Counted from the stretch's first letter, positions 42,862 through 52,701 are shown. The stretch is 64,000 bases of DNA from Candidatus Cohnella colombiensis (GCA_029203125.1 CP119317.1:1054001-1118000); one strand, 5' to 3'. A program made the numbers and translations. Notes: generated by a model from the sequence alone, not told the origin.

Positions 42862-43869
42862 ATGGATGACCGGATCGTTTCTGCCCATCTCATGATGGAG
42901 GATCAAGCGGTGGAATATAGCCTTAGACCCAGATATCTAGCTGAATATATCGGTCAAGAGCAAGTGAAGGACAACTTAAAGGTTTATATCGAAGCAGCAA
43001 AAATGCGACGAGAACCGCTCGATCATGTTTTGCTTTATGGTCCACCAGGATTAGGGAAGACGACGCTGTCTAACATTATCGCGAACGAACTCGGTGTGAG
43101 TATACGTACGACGAGTGGGCCAGCCATTGAACGTCCGGGTGACCTCGCAGCGATTTTAACGAATTTGCAGGAAAATGACGTCCTATTTATCGACGAAATT
43201 CACCGTCTTCACCGTACAGTAGAAGAAGTGCTCTATCCGGCAATGGAAGATTATGCACTCGACTTCATCATCGGAAAAGGGCCAAGCGCGCGGTCTGTGC
43301 GCCTTGACTTGCCGAAGTTTACACTAATCGGTGCTACGACACGAGCGGGCTTATTATCGGCTCCTTTGCGTGATCGCTTCGGTGTAGTTAGTCGGTTGGA
43401 ATTTTACACGGAAGATGAGCTGTCGTTCATTGTATCGCGTACAGCAGAAATTTTCGGTGTTGGCATGGTTGGTGATGCTTCTCAAGAGATTGCACGAAGA
43501 TCGCGGGGAACTCCGCGGATAGCGAATCGGCTGCTTAAGCGGGTTCGTGATCATGCTCAGGTTAGAGGAGATGGAATTATAACCGATGCGATCGCGCAGG
43601 ATGCATTAGAACGTATTCAAGTCGATCCTCGCGGACTTGATAGTATCGATCATAAAATGTTGCGCTCGATGATTGTCAATTACGGTGGTCGACCAGTTGG
43701 ATTAGACACGATTGCAGCGTCCATTGGGGAAGAAAGTCAGACCATCGAGGACGTCTATGAACCGTATCTTATGCAAATCGGGTTTTTACAGCGTACACCG
43801 CGTGGGCGAATTGTTACCGCAGCAGGTTATCGCCATCTTGGGCTACCAATTCCTGAGGCGATGGAATGA
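42862..43869 (+). CDS. ruvB: Holliday junction branch migration helicase RuvB
   Basis: A 335-residue AAA+ motor of the RuvAB complex. Walker A YGPPGLGKTTL, Walker B LFIDEIHRL, sensor 1 LIGATTRAG, arginine finger region RDRFG, and a C-terminal winged helix with GFLQRTPRGR. The start ATG follows AAGAGGAG. Confidence 0.98.
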   Translation: MDDRIVSAHLMMEDQAVEYSLRPRYLAEYIGQEQVKDNLKVYIEAAKMRREPLDHVLLYGPPGLGKTTLSNIIANELGVSIRTTSGPAIERPGDLAAILTNLQENDVLFIDEIHRLHRTVEEVLYPAMEDYALDFIIGKGPSARSVRLDLPKFTLIGATTRAGLLSAPLRDRFGVVSRLEFYTEDELSFIVSRTAEIFGVGMVGDASQEIARRSRGTPRIANRLLKRVRDHAQVRGDGIITDAIAQDALERIQVDPRGLDSIDHKMLRSMIVNYGGRPVGLDTIAASIGEESQTIEDVYEPYLMQIGFLQRTPRGRIVTAAGYRHLGLPIPEAME

Positions 43870-43922
43870 GAATGTCTACATCGAACGTTAAGCTAAAGTT
43901 CTTTTAAAGATGGAGGTGCCAC

Positions 43923-46052
43923 ATGACTGAGCAAAATTTGACTTCTCCACGTACCTTTTCGAGATTGTTGCTTCTAGTCGTAATAGTTTCACTCATCGTT
44001 TCAGGTTCAACGCGAGTCGTCGTTCATGCAGCGATTAGCGTTCCAGAAACGATTCGAGTCGCATTGTTTATTAGTACAGGAGCAGCAGCTTCGACATCAA
44101 CAACACCTGTTGCTACCTTGCAAGCACCAGACGGCTTTAACTTGGTGTGGCGCGACCCGCAGGTGAGCATTCCAATTAGTGATGTTGCTGCTGGACAATC
44201 GGTCAGAGTGATGATGGATAGTTATCGTGCACTTATACTAGAAACTACTGAATTGAATGCTGCGATAACCGTACTTAAAAAAATTCAAGCAACCTCTTCA
44301 GCAGCATTCATAACTTCACTATCGAAGTCTGGCAATACAACTTATCAGGTGAGTGAAGGGGCTTATGCGACAGCATCGCAAGCATCGACAGCTTTAACCA
44401 GGTGGACGAATGCAGCAGTTGCCACTGGTGTTCAAACGTCTCTAAGTGCTAGAGTAGCTGGACCATGGGCAGTAGAATCTGGTCCATATGCAAGTTTAGC
44501 CCAAGCGAATACTGCGGTAAAGACGATAGGTAGCAAAGGTTTGGACGCATTCGTAGCGATCAAGCAGCAGAATGGCAAGCTCTTCTATTATGTTCGAGTC
44601 GGACAAGAGCAAGATGCCGGAGCATTAGCAGCAGTAAAGACTTCTGTAATAGCAGCTGGCGGGGTCAATGTTACTATTCCTGAAACGGATGAGCCCTATG
44701 CGCTTATTCGAAATGATATGACGTTGAATGGAGCTTCGAATAAGCCGGTCACCTTGTATGCGATTCCGAATGGTGCGGGTGCAGTTCTACGTGCTGATCC
44801 TGTTGCAGATACAGGAATTCAACTTACAGAGCGATCGAAGCGAATCTATCGTGGGAGCATGGAACTTAGCGTTTATGGTAATGCGTTAGCCGTAATTAAT
44901 GATGTCAATTTAGAACAGTATTTATATTCGGTTGTATCTGCAGAAGTTGGAAGCGGGTGGCCAAGCGAAGCCCAGAAAGCACAAGCTGTTGTGGCTAGAT
45001 CCTATGCGCTTGCTAGCGGAATGCAATATAAGATTGCACACGTTGTAGATACGACAGTTAGTCAAGCCTATTATGGCTTAGGCAATGAGAATCCGAACTC
45101 AACGGCGGGTGTAGATGCAACACAGGGAGAAGTGCTCGTCAATGAGCGGGGTAAAGTCGTTAGCGCATTATTCTCAGCAAATGCCGGAGGCATAACTGCG
45201 GATTCAATAGAAGCGTGGGGCAACGTTGATCCTTCCTATGCGAGTGCAGTGAATAGCCCAGATTCGGGACCCTTAAATGGCAAGATGAAGTGGCATCGCA
45301 TCGTTACGACTGATGGACTGATGGGTTATATGAGAGAAGATTTACTAGAAAGTAGCGGAAAAAAGAACGAGATTGGATTAGCACAGCTACGAATCGTTCA
45401 AAGTGGATCAAATGTGCGCAAAAAACCGACGACGGATAGTGAGTCGGTTGCACAGCTATCCGCCCAAAGCCTTGTCGTTTCTATTGGAACAGTAAATGAG
45501 ACGACAGCGTATAGCTGGATTGAATCGTTCACTGCAGAACAGCTACTCACGACATTGTCAGCTCGTGATAAAACAGTCACGGGACCACTGACTACGCTAG
45601 AAGTATCAAAGACAGGTCCTTCAGGCCGTGCGATCGAGCTTAAAGCGAATGGAGCGAAGGTTGATATTAAGCAACCGACACAATTCAATGGAGCTTTAGG
45701 AGGCTTACGAAGCAACTTCTTCACGATTGAGCAAACAGGCCTATTAACGATTCTCGATGACAGCAATAACAAGAGACAACTTCCACAGCAATCAGGAGCA
45801 TTAAATATTATAGATGGAAACGATAACGTACGAACTGTCAACGCGGGCAATCTCTTTATTCTCGATAAGAATGGTAAACTGAGAGCTGCAACAGCGGATG
45901 CTCAGTATACGATTTCAGGAAAAGGCTGGGGTCACGGTGTGGGAATGTCACAATGGGGTGCACGAGGCTTTGCCGAGCAAGGGTATGACTATCAGTATAT
46001 TTTGAAATACTACTACAATAATGTAAACATTGAAAAAGGTGCTGTCGGATGA
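43923..46052 (+). CDS. spoIID: long SpoIID/LytB-domain protein with SPOR-like repeats
   Basis: A 709-residue secreted or membrane-anchored protein, about twice the usual SpoIID (about 340). N-terminal signal/anchor (LLLLVVIVSLIVSG). Residues about 95-260 hold two or three SPOR-like repeats (VSEGAYATASQASTAL, ESGPYASLAQANTAV). The SpoIID lytic transglycosylase domain starts near residue 310 with VNLEQYLYSVVSAEVG, continues with FSANAGG, and ends with GHGVGMSQWGA and KYYYNNV. SpoIID-domain enzymes act on septal peptidoglycan in engulfment; here the SPOR repeats should help bind denuded glycan. This locus follows ruvB in Paenibacillaceae. GGAGGTG precedes ATG; the stop overlaps queA (ATGA). Confidence 0.88.
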   Translation: MTEQNLTSPRTFSRLLLLVVIVSLIVSGSTRVVVHAAISVPETIRVALFISTGAAASTSTTPVATLQAPDGFNLVWRDPQVSIPISDVAAGQSVRVMMDSYRALILETTELNAAITVLKKIQATSSAAFITSLSKSGNTTYQVSEGAYATASQASTALTRWTNAAVATGVQTSLSARVAGPWAVESGPYASLAQANTAVKTIGSKGLDAFVAIKQQNGKLFYYVRVGQEQDAGALAAVKTSVIAAGGVNVTIPETDEPYALIRNDMTLNGASNKPVTLYAIPNGAGAVLRADPVADTGIQLTERSKRIYRGSMELSVYGNALAVINDVNLEQYLYSVVSAEVGSGWPSEAQKAQAVVARSYALASGMQYKIAHVVDTTVSQAYYGLGNENPNSTAGVDATQGEVLVNERGKVVSALFSANAGGITADSIEAWGNVDPSYASAVNSPDSGPLNGKMKWHRIVTTDGLMGYMREDLLESSGKKNEIGLAQLRIVQSGSNVRKKPTTDSESVAQLSAQSLVVSIGTVNETTAYSWIESFTAEQLLTTLSARDKTVTGPLTTLEVSKTGPSGRAIELKANGAKVDIKQPTQFNGALGGLRSNFFTIEQTGLLTILDDSNNKRQLPQQSGALNIIDGNDNVRTVNAGNLFILDKNGKLRAATADAQYTISGKGWGHGVGMSQWGARGFAEQGYDYQYILKYYYNNVNIEKGAVG

Positions 46053-47095
46053 ATGTAAGTGACTATGATTTTGAATTGCCAGAACATTTAATTGCTCAGA
46101 CACCGCTTGCCAATCGAACGTCCTCTAGACTGCTCGTATTACATCGAGATTCAAAGCAGGTGGAGCATCGAACATTTACCGATTTAGCTCAGTATTTGAA
46201 ACCTGGGGATACGCTCGTGTTGAATGACACAAAAGTGCTTCCTGCACGATTATTCGGTGTGAAGGCAGATACAGGAGCTAAGGTAGAGTTATTATTGCTC
46301 AAACAACTTGACACAGATCGTTGGGAAACGCTAGCCAGGCCGGGAAAGCGTATTATGGAAGGTACGATTCTTCATTTCGGTAGCGATTCGAAGGGTGCAC
46401 CCTTGCTGACTGCAATTGTCGATGAAGTCGGCGAAATGGGAGCTCGAATCGTACGGTTCGAATATGAGGGGATTTTTAACGAATTGCTCGATCGATTAGG
46501 GCAAATGCCGCTCCCGCCCTATATTAAAGAGACTTTAGCGGATCGTGATCGTTATCAAACGGTATATGCTCGTCACGAAGGTTCTGCTGCTGCACCGACT
46601 GCGGGCTTACATTTTACAGACGATTTTCTAAAGCAGCTTCAAGCGAATGGGGTTAAGCTCTGTCCGATAACATTGCATGTGGGGCTTGGAACATTTCGTC
46701 CTGTTTCAGTGGAGGATGTGGAGTCTCATCAGATGCATTCTGAATGGTATTCCATTAGCGAAGAAAGCGTTGCAATCCTTAATGAAGCGAGGGCACGCGG
46801 TGGTCGCATCGTCGCAGTGGGAACGACTTCGGCACGAACGCTAGAGACGCTCGGTCAACGTTTTGGTGAACGCCCACTCGAAGCTTGCAATGGATGGACA
46901 GATATTTTTATTTATCCAGGATATTCGTATCGCATCGTCGATGCATTGCTTACGAATTTTCACCTTCCGAAATCTACACTCGTGATGCTCGTCAGTGCTT
47001 TGGCGGGACGCGATGCAATTATGAATGCTTATCATGAAGCCATCGCACAGCAATATCGATTTTTCAGCTTTGGAGATGCGATGTTCATTACCTAG
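46049..47095 (+). CDS. queA: S-adenosylmethionine:tRNA ribosyltransferase-isomerase
   Basis: A 348-residue enzyme that transfers and isomerises the ribose of SAM onto preQ1 in tRNA to give epoxyqueuosine. N-terminal YDFELPEHLIAQ, LARPGKR, PTAGLHFT and the C-terminal NFHLPKSTLVMLV are characteristic. Overlaps spoIID by 4 bp and precedes tgt by 30 bp. Confidence 0.98.
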   Translation: MNVSDYDFELPEHLIAQTPLANRTSSRLLVLHRDSKQVEHRTFTDLAQYLKPGDTLVLNDTKVLPARLFGVKADTGAKVELLLLKQLDTDRWETLARPGKRIMEGTILHFGSDSKGAPLLTAIVDEVGEMGARIVRFEYEGIFNELLDRLGQMPLPPYIKETLADRDRYQTVYARHEGSAAAPTAGLHFTDDFLKQLQANGVKLCPITLHVGLGTFRPVSVEDVESHQMHSEWYSISEESVAILNEARARGGRIVAVGTTSARTLETLGQRFGERPLEACNGWTDIFIYPGYSYRIVDALLTNFHLPKSTLVMLVSALAGRDAIMNAYHEAIAQQYRFFSFGDAMFIT

Positions 47096-47125
47096 GCTCA
47101 TGCCTAAATAGAGAGGAATTGCACA

Positions 47126-48259
47126 ATGGCAGTTAAATATGAACTAATAAAAACTTGTAAGCAAACCGGTGCAAGATTAGGTAGATTGCATACACCACAC
47201 GGCATTATCGATACGCCTACATTTATGCCGGTAGGCACTCAAGCGACCGTAAAGGGAATGAGTCCCGAGGAGTTAAAATCGCTTGGCGCGCAAATCATTT
47301 TAAGCAATACGTATCATCTTTATTTGCGTCCAGGTCATGAGCTCGTACAAGCAGCAGGAGGCTTGCATCGGTTCATGAATTGGGATCGCCCAATTCTTAC
47401 AGATAGCGGCGGTTTTCAAGTATTCTCTCTAAGTGAAATGCGCAAGATTACTGAGCAAGGAGTTGAGTTCCGCTCTCATTTAAACGGGGACAAGCTCTCG
47501 CTCACACCGGAAAGTGCAACACACGTGCAAAATGCACTCGGTGCAGATATTATGATGGCCTTTGATGAATGCCCTCCCTATCCAGCGGAATATGAGTACG
47601 TGAAGCAATCCACTGAGCGGACAAGCCGTTGGGCTGAACGATGCTTACAAGCTCATGGTCGTCCTCATGACCAAGCGTTGTTCGGAATTGTTCAAGGGGG
47701 TATGCACGCAGATTTGCGCCGGATGAGTGCCCAAGATTTGACTTCACTTGATTTCCCGGGGTATGCTATGGGAGGATTAAGCGTAGGTGAACCTAAACAC
47801 CTGATGTATGAAGTAATTGAGGAGACAATCCCGTTCCTTCCCAGTCATAAGCCTCGCTATCTGATGGGCGTTGGGTCTCCTGATGCATTAATCGAAGGTA
47901 GCATTCGCGGTGTAGACATGTTCGATTGTGTACTGCCGACTCGAATAGCTCGCAATGGAACGTTAATGACCAGTCAGGGACGCATGGTCGTACGTAATGC
48001 AAAGTATACGAACGATTTTGCGCCACTAGATCCAGAATGTTCATGCTACACCTGTCAACATTATTCAAGGGCTTATATTCGTCATTTAATTAAAGCAGAT
48101 GAGATGTTCGGTCTCCGACTAACGACGATCCATAACCTGCACTTCTTGGTGAACTTAATGAGCAAGGTAAGAGACGCCATACGCGAAGATCGCTTAGGAT
48201 CGTTCCGTGATGAATTTTTCGAACAATATGGTATGGCAGGCAATGAAAGTGGATTTTAA
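47126..48259 (+). CDS. tgt: queuine tRNA-ribosyltransferase
   Basis: A 377-residue TIM-barrel enzyme that swaps G34 for preQ1 in tRNAs with GUN anticodons. Catalytic Asp in LTDSGGFQVFSL, nucleophile Asp region GVDMFDCVLPTR, and zinc ligands CSCYTC with a following His. queA-tgt-yajC-secDF is a common order, though here the sec genes lie 5 kb away. Confidence 0.98.
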   Translation: MAVKYELIKTCKQTGARLGRLHTPHGIIDTPTFMPVGTQATVKGMSPEELKSLGAQIILSNTYHLYLRPGHELVQAAGGLHRFMNWDRPILTDSGGFQVFSLSEMRKITEQGVEFRSHLNGDKLSLTPESATHVQNALGADIMMAFDECPPYPAEYEYVKQSTERTSRWAERCLQAHGRPHDQALFGIVQGGMHADLRRMSAQDLTSLDFPGYAMGGLSVGEPKHLMYEVIEETIPFLPSHKPRYLMGVGSPDALIEGSIRGVDMFDCVLPTRIARNGTLMTSQGRMVVRNAKYTNDFAPLDPECSCYTCQHYSRAYIRHLIKADEMFGLRLTTIHNLHFLVNLMSKVRDAIREDRLGSFRDEFFEQYGMAGNESGF

Positions 48260-48277
48260 CGAAAGGGGTGAAAATAG

Positions 48278-48592
48278 ATGTGGTTAACAGAAGGATCTGG
48301 TAGCGGTGGTGGCGGTATATGGAGCATGGTATTGCCTTTAGTTGCGATGTTCGCTATTTTTTACTTTCTGCTCATTCGTCCGCAGCAGAAGAAACAACGC
48401 CATCATAGCTCGATGCTGAATGCTTTGAAGAAGGGCGATAAAATTGTTACAGCTGGAGGCTTGCACGGTGTAATCTCGGAAATTACCGACGATAACGTCG
48501 TACTGAAAGTTAACGATGTAACGAAGCTAACGTTCGAGCGTTCATCCATTAGTAGAGTCGTTTCACGTAGCGAAGTGAAAGAGGAAGCATAA
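48278..48592 (+). CDS. yajC: preprotein translocase subunit YajC
   Basis: A 104-residue single-pass membrane protein associated with SecDF. N-terminal glycine-rich stretch, transmembrane segment (LPLVAMFAIFYFLLIRPQQKK), then the YajC domain (LKKGDKIVTAGGLHGVI). Terminator follows. Confidence 0.95.
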   Translation: MWLTEGSGSGGGGIWSMVLPLVAMFAIFYFLLIRPQQKKQRHHSSMLNALKKGDKIVTAGGLHGVISEITDDNVVLKVNDVTKLTFERSSISRVVSRSEVKEEA

Positions 48593-48618
48593 TTCTCTTC
48601 GTTTGAATGTCAAATATA

Positions 48619-48662
48619 AAGCCTCTGAACCGGAGTTTCAACTCCAATTCAGAGGCTTTATT
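48619..48662 (+). terminator. intrinsic terminator after yajC
   Basis: AAAGCCTCTGAA / TTCAGAGGCTTT with an inner GGAGT / ACTCC stem. The flanking A and T runs make it usable from both strands. Confidence 0.9.
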
Positions 48663-48666
48663 CGTT

Positions 48667-48759
48667 ATACAGAATTTATAAGTTTCAATCCTATCAATAT
48701 CTGTATAACCTCCGCAAAGCTTCTTCAGCGTCTAAGGACGCCGAAGGCGTTTTTGCTTG
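48667..48759 (+). repeat. dispersed intergenic repeat, copy 2 (longest)
   Basis: The 3' 48 bp (48712-48759) match copy 1 near valS; the 5' 60 bp (48667-48726) match copy 3 near relA with about eight differences by eye. It ends with the hairpin ACGCC-GAA-GGCGT and TTTT. It sits between the yajC terminator and the PAP2 gene, filling the gap. Confidence 0.75.
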
Positions 48760-48764
48760 ATCCA

Positions 48765-49625
48765 CTATGAATCCATCGTGCGAGAAGCTCTATTTTTCGA
48801 TTTGAACCTTGCCAGCCAATTGACATCAGGAAGTCGCTGTTCTAGTTTTGTCCCAACCGCTAATCCAATCTTCGTCGCAACGATCGCAAGTATGACTCCT
48901 GCAACCATATCCGTAAACCAGTGTATTCCGAGATAGAAGATTGAAAAAATAATGATCACTGCGCTTATCCAAACGAATATTTTCCAACGGCGAATGCCTG
49001 ATTGGCTTGCTAGCAGTGCCATTGTGAGAGAGATGGATGTGTGCAAACTTGGAAAACAGTTATTAATCCCTGACAATTCACGATAATGTTTTTCGAAGGA
49101 AGGGAAAGCATCTAGCATAAGAAATTTGATCTGTGGATTGGCAAACCAAGCTTCATTTACTGGCACGAAGACGTAAAATGGAAGGGCAATCAAATAATTA
49201 AGCAGCAAAGCGATCGAAAATGCATAAATAAGTTTTACATTTCTTTGATAGGCGTAAATTCCGATAGAAGCAATCAATACGGACTGAAAGATAACCACAT
49301 AGAAAAAAGCTGAAACTTGGGTCACGAACGGCGTTTGTACCGCATCCTGTAACCAAGCTTGCCAACTACCTTCCCACCCAACGATCATTGAGGTCAAATC
49401 ATAATGTGCTTCAATCCATTCTTCTAGTTTCAGTTCATGCTTGTTTAATAAAAGGATCATGAGCATACCGATGAAAAAGAAGAGTACATTTCGAGAAGTA
49501 AGCAATGTTCTTACAAAGCCCCATATGACCGTAAAAGGCTGACGGCCTGCCCCAAAAGAAATCAATAGGATTACGGATACGAGAGTATAAATCGTTACAG
49601 ATGTCATACTGTGAAACAAAGTCAT
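48765..49625 (-). CDS. PAP2-superfamily membrane phosphatase (inositolphosphotransferase Aur1-like subtype)
   Basis: A 286-residue protein with six to seven transmembrane helices. The PAP2 motifs are NNCFPSLHTS (the conserved His acid/base) and GIHWFTDMVAG (nucleophilic His and Asp). The FPSLHTS form is that of the PAP2_3 / Aur1-Ipt1 branch. Likely substrates are lipid phosphates such as phosphatidate, undecaprenyl diphosphate or phosphatidylglycerol phosphate; nothing decides. On the minus strand with GGAGGATAAGAA before ATG. The region interrupts the usual yajC-secDF link. Confidence 0.88.
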   Translation of the reverse strand: MTLFHSMTSVTIYTLVSVILLISFGAGRQPFTVIWGFVRTLLTSRNVLFFFIGMLMILLLNKHELKLEEWIEAHYDLTSMIVGWEGSWQAWLQDAVQTPFVTQVSAFFYVVIFQSVLIASIGIYAYQRNVKLIYAFSIALLLNYLIALPFYVFVPVNEAWFANPQIKFLMLDAFPSFEKHYRELSGINNCFPSLHTSISLTMALLASQSGIRRWKIFVWISAVIIIFSIFYLGIHWFTDMVAGVILAIVATKIGLAVGTKLEQRLPDVNWLARFKSKNRASRTMDS

Positions 49626-49707
49626 TTCTTATCCTCCGATAAGTGCTGCTAGCTGTTAATTTCCACGCTGCTGAACTATTATATCACAGTTTATGTGAAG
49701 ATCTTCA

Positions 49708-50106
49708 TTATCGAGAGGTTGAACGAGTACTAACTCCAAGCATCCCTCCAAAAGCTCCAGCTAAGCAAGCGACTGCGATTAGGGTTGGGACAGCTCCAGA
49801 CCAACCTCCATCAGTAGCCAGGAAGCTTATCATTAGGATAAGTAACGTATATAGCACACCGTTTGCAAGTCCAAAGTACCAGCCCTTCCTCCCAGAGCGT
49901 CTAGCGGACGCGAAGCCACCTGCCAAAGCTGCAATGCCATGAACACTAAATACCCAGGGGGATAAAGCTGATTCGCTTACAGAGGAGCCTGTGAGCAGGA
50001 TGGACAATATGACTGCTCCAATGGCGAGCCAAATCCCTGACCAATATAGACCAGAAGCGATTGGTGAGGCAATTCGGGAGCCCATTACATTTGGAATTGT
50101 TTTCAA
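49708..50106 (-). CDS. TIGR04086-family membrane protein
   Basis: A 132-residue protein with four predicted transmembrane helices, rich in Gly, Ala and Ser (VHGIAALAGGFASAR, then LIAVACLAGAFGGMLGV). It resembles the TIGR04086 family of Firmicutes, often found near yajC, with unknown function. Start TTG 50106 on the minus strand follows AAAAAGGAG. Confidence 0.82.
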   Translation of the reverse strand: MKTIPNVMGSRIASPIASGLYWSGIWLAIGAVILSILLTGSSVSESALSPWVFSVHGIAALAGGFASARRSGRKGWYFGLANGVLYTLLILMISFLATDGGWSGAVPTLIAVACLAGAFGGMLGVSTRSTSR

Positions 50107-50291
50107 CGTGCAACACTCCTTTTTATAATTGTTTTCTATCAGCTTATGGTAAGTGTCTGCAAGCTAGTACAGGCTTTACAAGAGATTGATGGTTGTTCCC
50201 ATTTTTTGTGTGGCTAACTATTGCATGAGCCTATAGTCATGCGGTGACACTAAAGCGGTATGGAAATGTGAGCTGATCTGGAGGAGAATGC

Positions 50292-50975
50292 ATGGATTTG
50301 ACGATTATCCTGCTGAGGACAGCGTTCATGTATGTTTTTATTTTTGTCGTCTTGCGTCTCATGGGTAAACGAGAAATTGGCAAGCTGTCCGTATTTGACA
50401 TTGTGAATTCAATTATTATTGCGGAAATCGCTGTAATTGGAATCGAGACCCCAGAGAAATCTTTGCTTGAAATTGTGACACCGATTACTTTTTTAGCTTT
50501 AATTCAAATTGCGACAGCATACCTTACATTAAAAAACAGAAAAGTGCGTAGATGGTTAGATGGGGCTCCGAGTGTGCTTATTCGTCATGGGCATATCAAT
50601 CGCGATGAGATGCGTAAGCAAAGGTACAATTTAGACGATCTGATGCTACAACTTCGAGAAAATGGTGTGACGAATATCGATGAAGTTGAGCTAGCGGTAT
50701 TGGAATCATCGGGGAAATTGTCGGTAATTGGTCGTAAAGGCGACGAACAACAGGTTGAGGTTAACGAGTCTTTTTCTCCCAAGGTGCGATATGAGCTATT
50801 ACCAGTAGCGCTTATATTGGACGGACAAGTGCAAGATGAGAAGCTCGAGGAAGTAGGGAAGACGCGTTTTTGGCTGAAAAATGAACTAAAGAGCTACGGT
50901 ATTGAAAATTTTAAACAAGTATTTTTTTGTAGTGTTGATTATCGTGGCAAGCTGTACGTTGATAAGAAGCCATAA
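50292..50975 (+). CDS. DUF421 (YetF/YrbG-like) membrane protein
   Basis: A 227-residue protein with three N-terminal transmembrane helices (residues about 5-75) and a cytoplasmic DUF421 domain (RLMGKREIGKLSVFDIV motif, YNLDDLMLQLRENG, ELAVLESSGKLSV). Members are abundant in spore formers; some are linked to spore germination or stress, but the molecular role is unknown. ATG follows GGAGGAGA. Confidence 0.92.
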   Translation: MDLTIILLRTAFMYVFIFVVLRLMGKREIGKLSVFDIVNSIIIAEIAVIGIETPEKSLLEIVTPITFLALIQIATAYLTLKNRKVRRWLDGAPSVLIRHGHINRDEMRKQRYNLDDLMLQLRENGVTNIDEVELAVLESSGKLSVIGRKGDEQQVEVNESFSPKVRYELLPVALILDGQVQDEKLEEVGKTRFWLKNELKSYGIENFKQVFFCSVDYRGKLYVDKKP

Positions 50976-50986
50976 ATTCAAAGGTT

Positions 50987-52546
50987 TCAACGGAATAGCT
51001 TACCAATATACGGAATCCGCGCAACGTCGTGACGATCGATGAGCCTAAGTGCAATTAAGATCAGCAGATAACATACGGTTGCGATGATCGAAGCTGCAGC
51101 TAAATCTAACCAGAACAAGCCTAGCCAGCGTTGATCCCAAATCCATAGTGTCACAGCACTCATGACGACTGTAGCGAATGCAATTTTCAGAAAGACCAAA
51201 GATTGCAAACGAAAGCCGGTAAGGCGTGCAACACTAATCCAATGCAATAGAGTGACAAGCAGCATATTGACCCCAATTGCGATAACTGCGCCAATAATGC
51301 CATATTCCGGACGTGTTGCCAGCTGAATGATAAGTATGAGCTTGATTGCTGCGCCAATAAACGTATTAAACAACGCTGTACCTGGTCGATTCAATGCTTG
51401 TAGTGCTGCTTGAAGCGGTGCTTGCATGTAGAGGAAGATGGCAATAGGGGCAAGCCATCGAAGCATGTTAGCCATAGAATCGTCTCCATATAGCAATAAA
51501 CAAAGCGGACTAGCAAGCAATCCCATCAACACGATGAAAGGTGCTCCGGTAATAACCGCCAATCGCATCGACTGATGAAGTCTAAGATGGATTGTCGACC
51601 AGTCGCTACGTGATGCAGCTTCTGAAAGTGCAGGCACGAGTGACACGGCTAATGAGTAAGTTAGTGCGCCAGGCAAAAGCAGTAAAGGGATGACCATCCC
51701 TTGAAGAGCGCCATATTGCGCTGTCGCAACGCTCGTTGCAATCCCTGAAATCACGAGGCTTCGGGCAGTTAAAATCGATTCAAGCAAGTAAGACAATGAA
51801 CCGATCATTTTACTTCCGGTTACAGGAATCGCTGTTGACAATATGCTCCTTAAAGTTCGTGAATCAGTGTTATTGGATTTGGGTGTAGGTGGTGAGTGGG
51901 TTTGACTTTTTTGTTCACGTCGAAGTGGAATCCATAGAGCCCATAATCCAGCTAATTCACCGACGACCATACCTAGTACAGCACCTGCGGCCGCAGCCTC
52001 AAGTCCATAGGGAAGCAACAACCAAGCTAATAAGAGCGTTAATACGATGCGAAACATTGTTTCCGTCGTTTGGGAAATAGCAGGTGGTAGCATATTTTGA
52101 ATCCCTTGATAATAACCACGCCATACGGAGGATACAGCAACTAAAGGAAGCATAGGAATCATCATCAGGAATGCAGAGTGAACGCGAGCATCGGTCATTA
52201 CATAGGTCGAGATCCATTCGGCGAGTCCGATGCATACAGCTGCTGATGTAATGCTAATAAAGAGAGCAAGTGAAATCGCGATTCGAACGACGCGACGAGT
52301 TGTTTCATGATCATCTCGTGATTGTGCTTCAGCAACTAGCTTTGCTACAGCTAATGGAATTCCGCCCGCAATAAGTGTCAGTAATACAATCGTGAACGGA
52401 TAGACAAGTTGGAATAGTCCAACGCCTTCAGCGCCAATCATACGCGGGAGCGCTATGCGAGGAATAAAACCGAGCAGCCGGTTGAGTAGACCAGCGACAA
52501 GAAGGATCATGGCGCCTTGAATGAATGTCTGTTTGCGCGAAGCCAA
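50987..52546 (-). CDS. spoVB: SpoVB-like MOP-superfamily lipid flippase
   Basis: A protein of 519 residues (525 if ATG 52564 is used) with about 14 transmembrane segments, in the SpoVB/MurJ/Wzx branch of the MOP superfamily. It starts MASRKQTFIQGAMILL like B. subtilis SpoVB; the conserved LPRMIGAEGVGLFQLVYP follows. SpoVB is needed for spore cortex synthesis and probably flips lipid-linked precursors. TTG 52546 with AGAGGGA 5 bp upstream is favoured. Converges with the DUF421 gene with only 11 bp between stops and no visible terminator. Confidence 0.92.
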   Translation of the reverse strand: MASRKQTFIQGAMILLVAGLLNRLLGFIPRIALPRMIGAEGVGLFQLVYPFTIVLLTLIAGGIPLAVAKLVAEAQSRDDHETTRRVVRIAISLALFISITSAAVCIGLAEWISTYVMTDARVHSAFLMMIPMLPLVAVSSVWRGYYQGIQNMLPPAISQTTETMFRIVLTLLLAWLLLPYGLEAAAAGAVLGMVVGELAGLWALWIPLRREQKSQTHSPPTPKSNNTDSRTLRSILSTAIPVTGSKMIGSLSYLLESILTARSLVISGIATSVATAQYGALQGMVIPLLLLPGALTYSLAVSLVPALSEAASRSDWSTIHLRLHQSMRLAVITGAPFIVLMGLLASPLCLLLYGDDSMANMLRWLAPIAIFLYMQAPLQAALQALNRPGTALFNTFIGAAIKLILIIQLATRPEYGIIGAVIAIGVNMLLVTLLHWISVARLTGFRLQSLVFLKIAFATVVMSAVTLWIWDQRWLGLFWLDLAAASIIATVCYLLILIALRLIDRHDVARIPYIGKLFR

Positions 52547-52701
52547 AGAAATCCCTCTTTCCATCGATTATTTCCTGTTTCATATGTATGCGGAGGTTGT
52601 CCTTTTTCATACCAACAGCAGGAATTTCGTTGTGAGTAGAGAATTATTTAAAGATTGCAACGAGGCACGCGCTAGTAACTGCATGAGAAGGGAGCATACA
52701 T

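Noticed and set aside
45398..45850. 150-residue minus-strand ORF
   Set aside because: Antisense shadow inside the spoIID coding region.
49643..49942. 99-residue plus-strand ORF
   Set aside because: Antisense to the TIGR04086 membrane protein, which has the better ribosome-binding site and membrane pattern.
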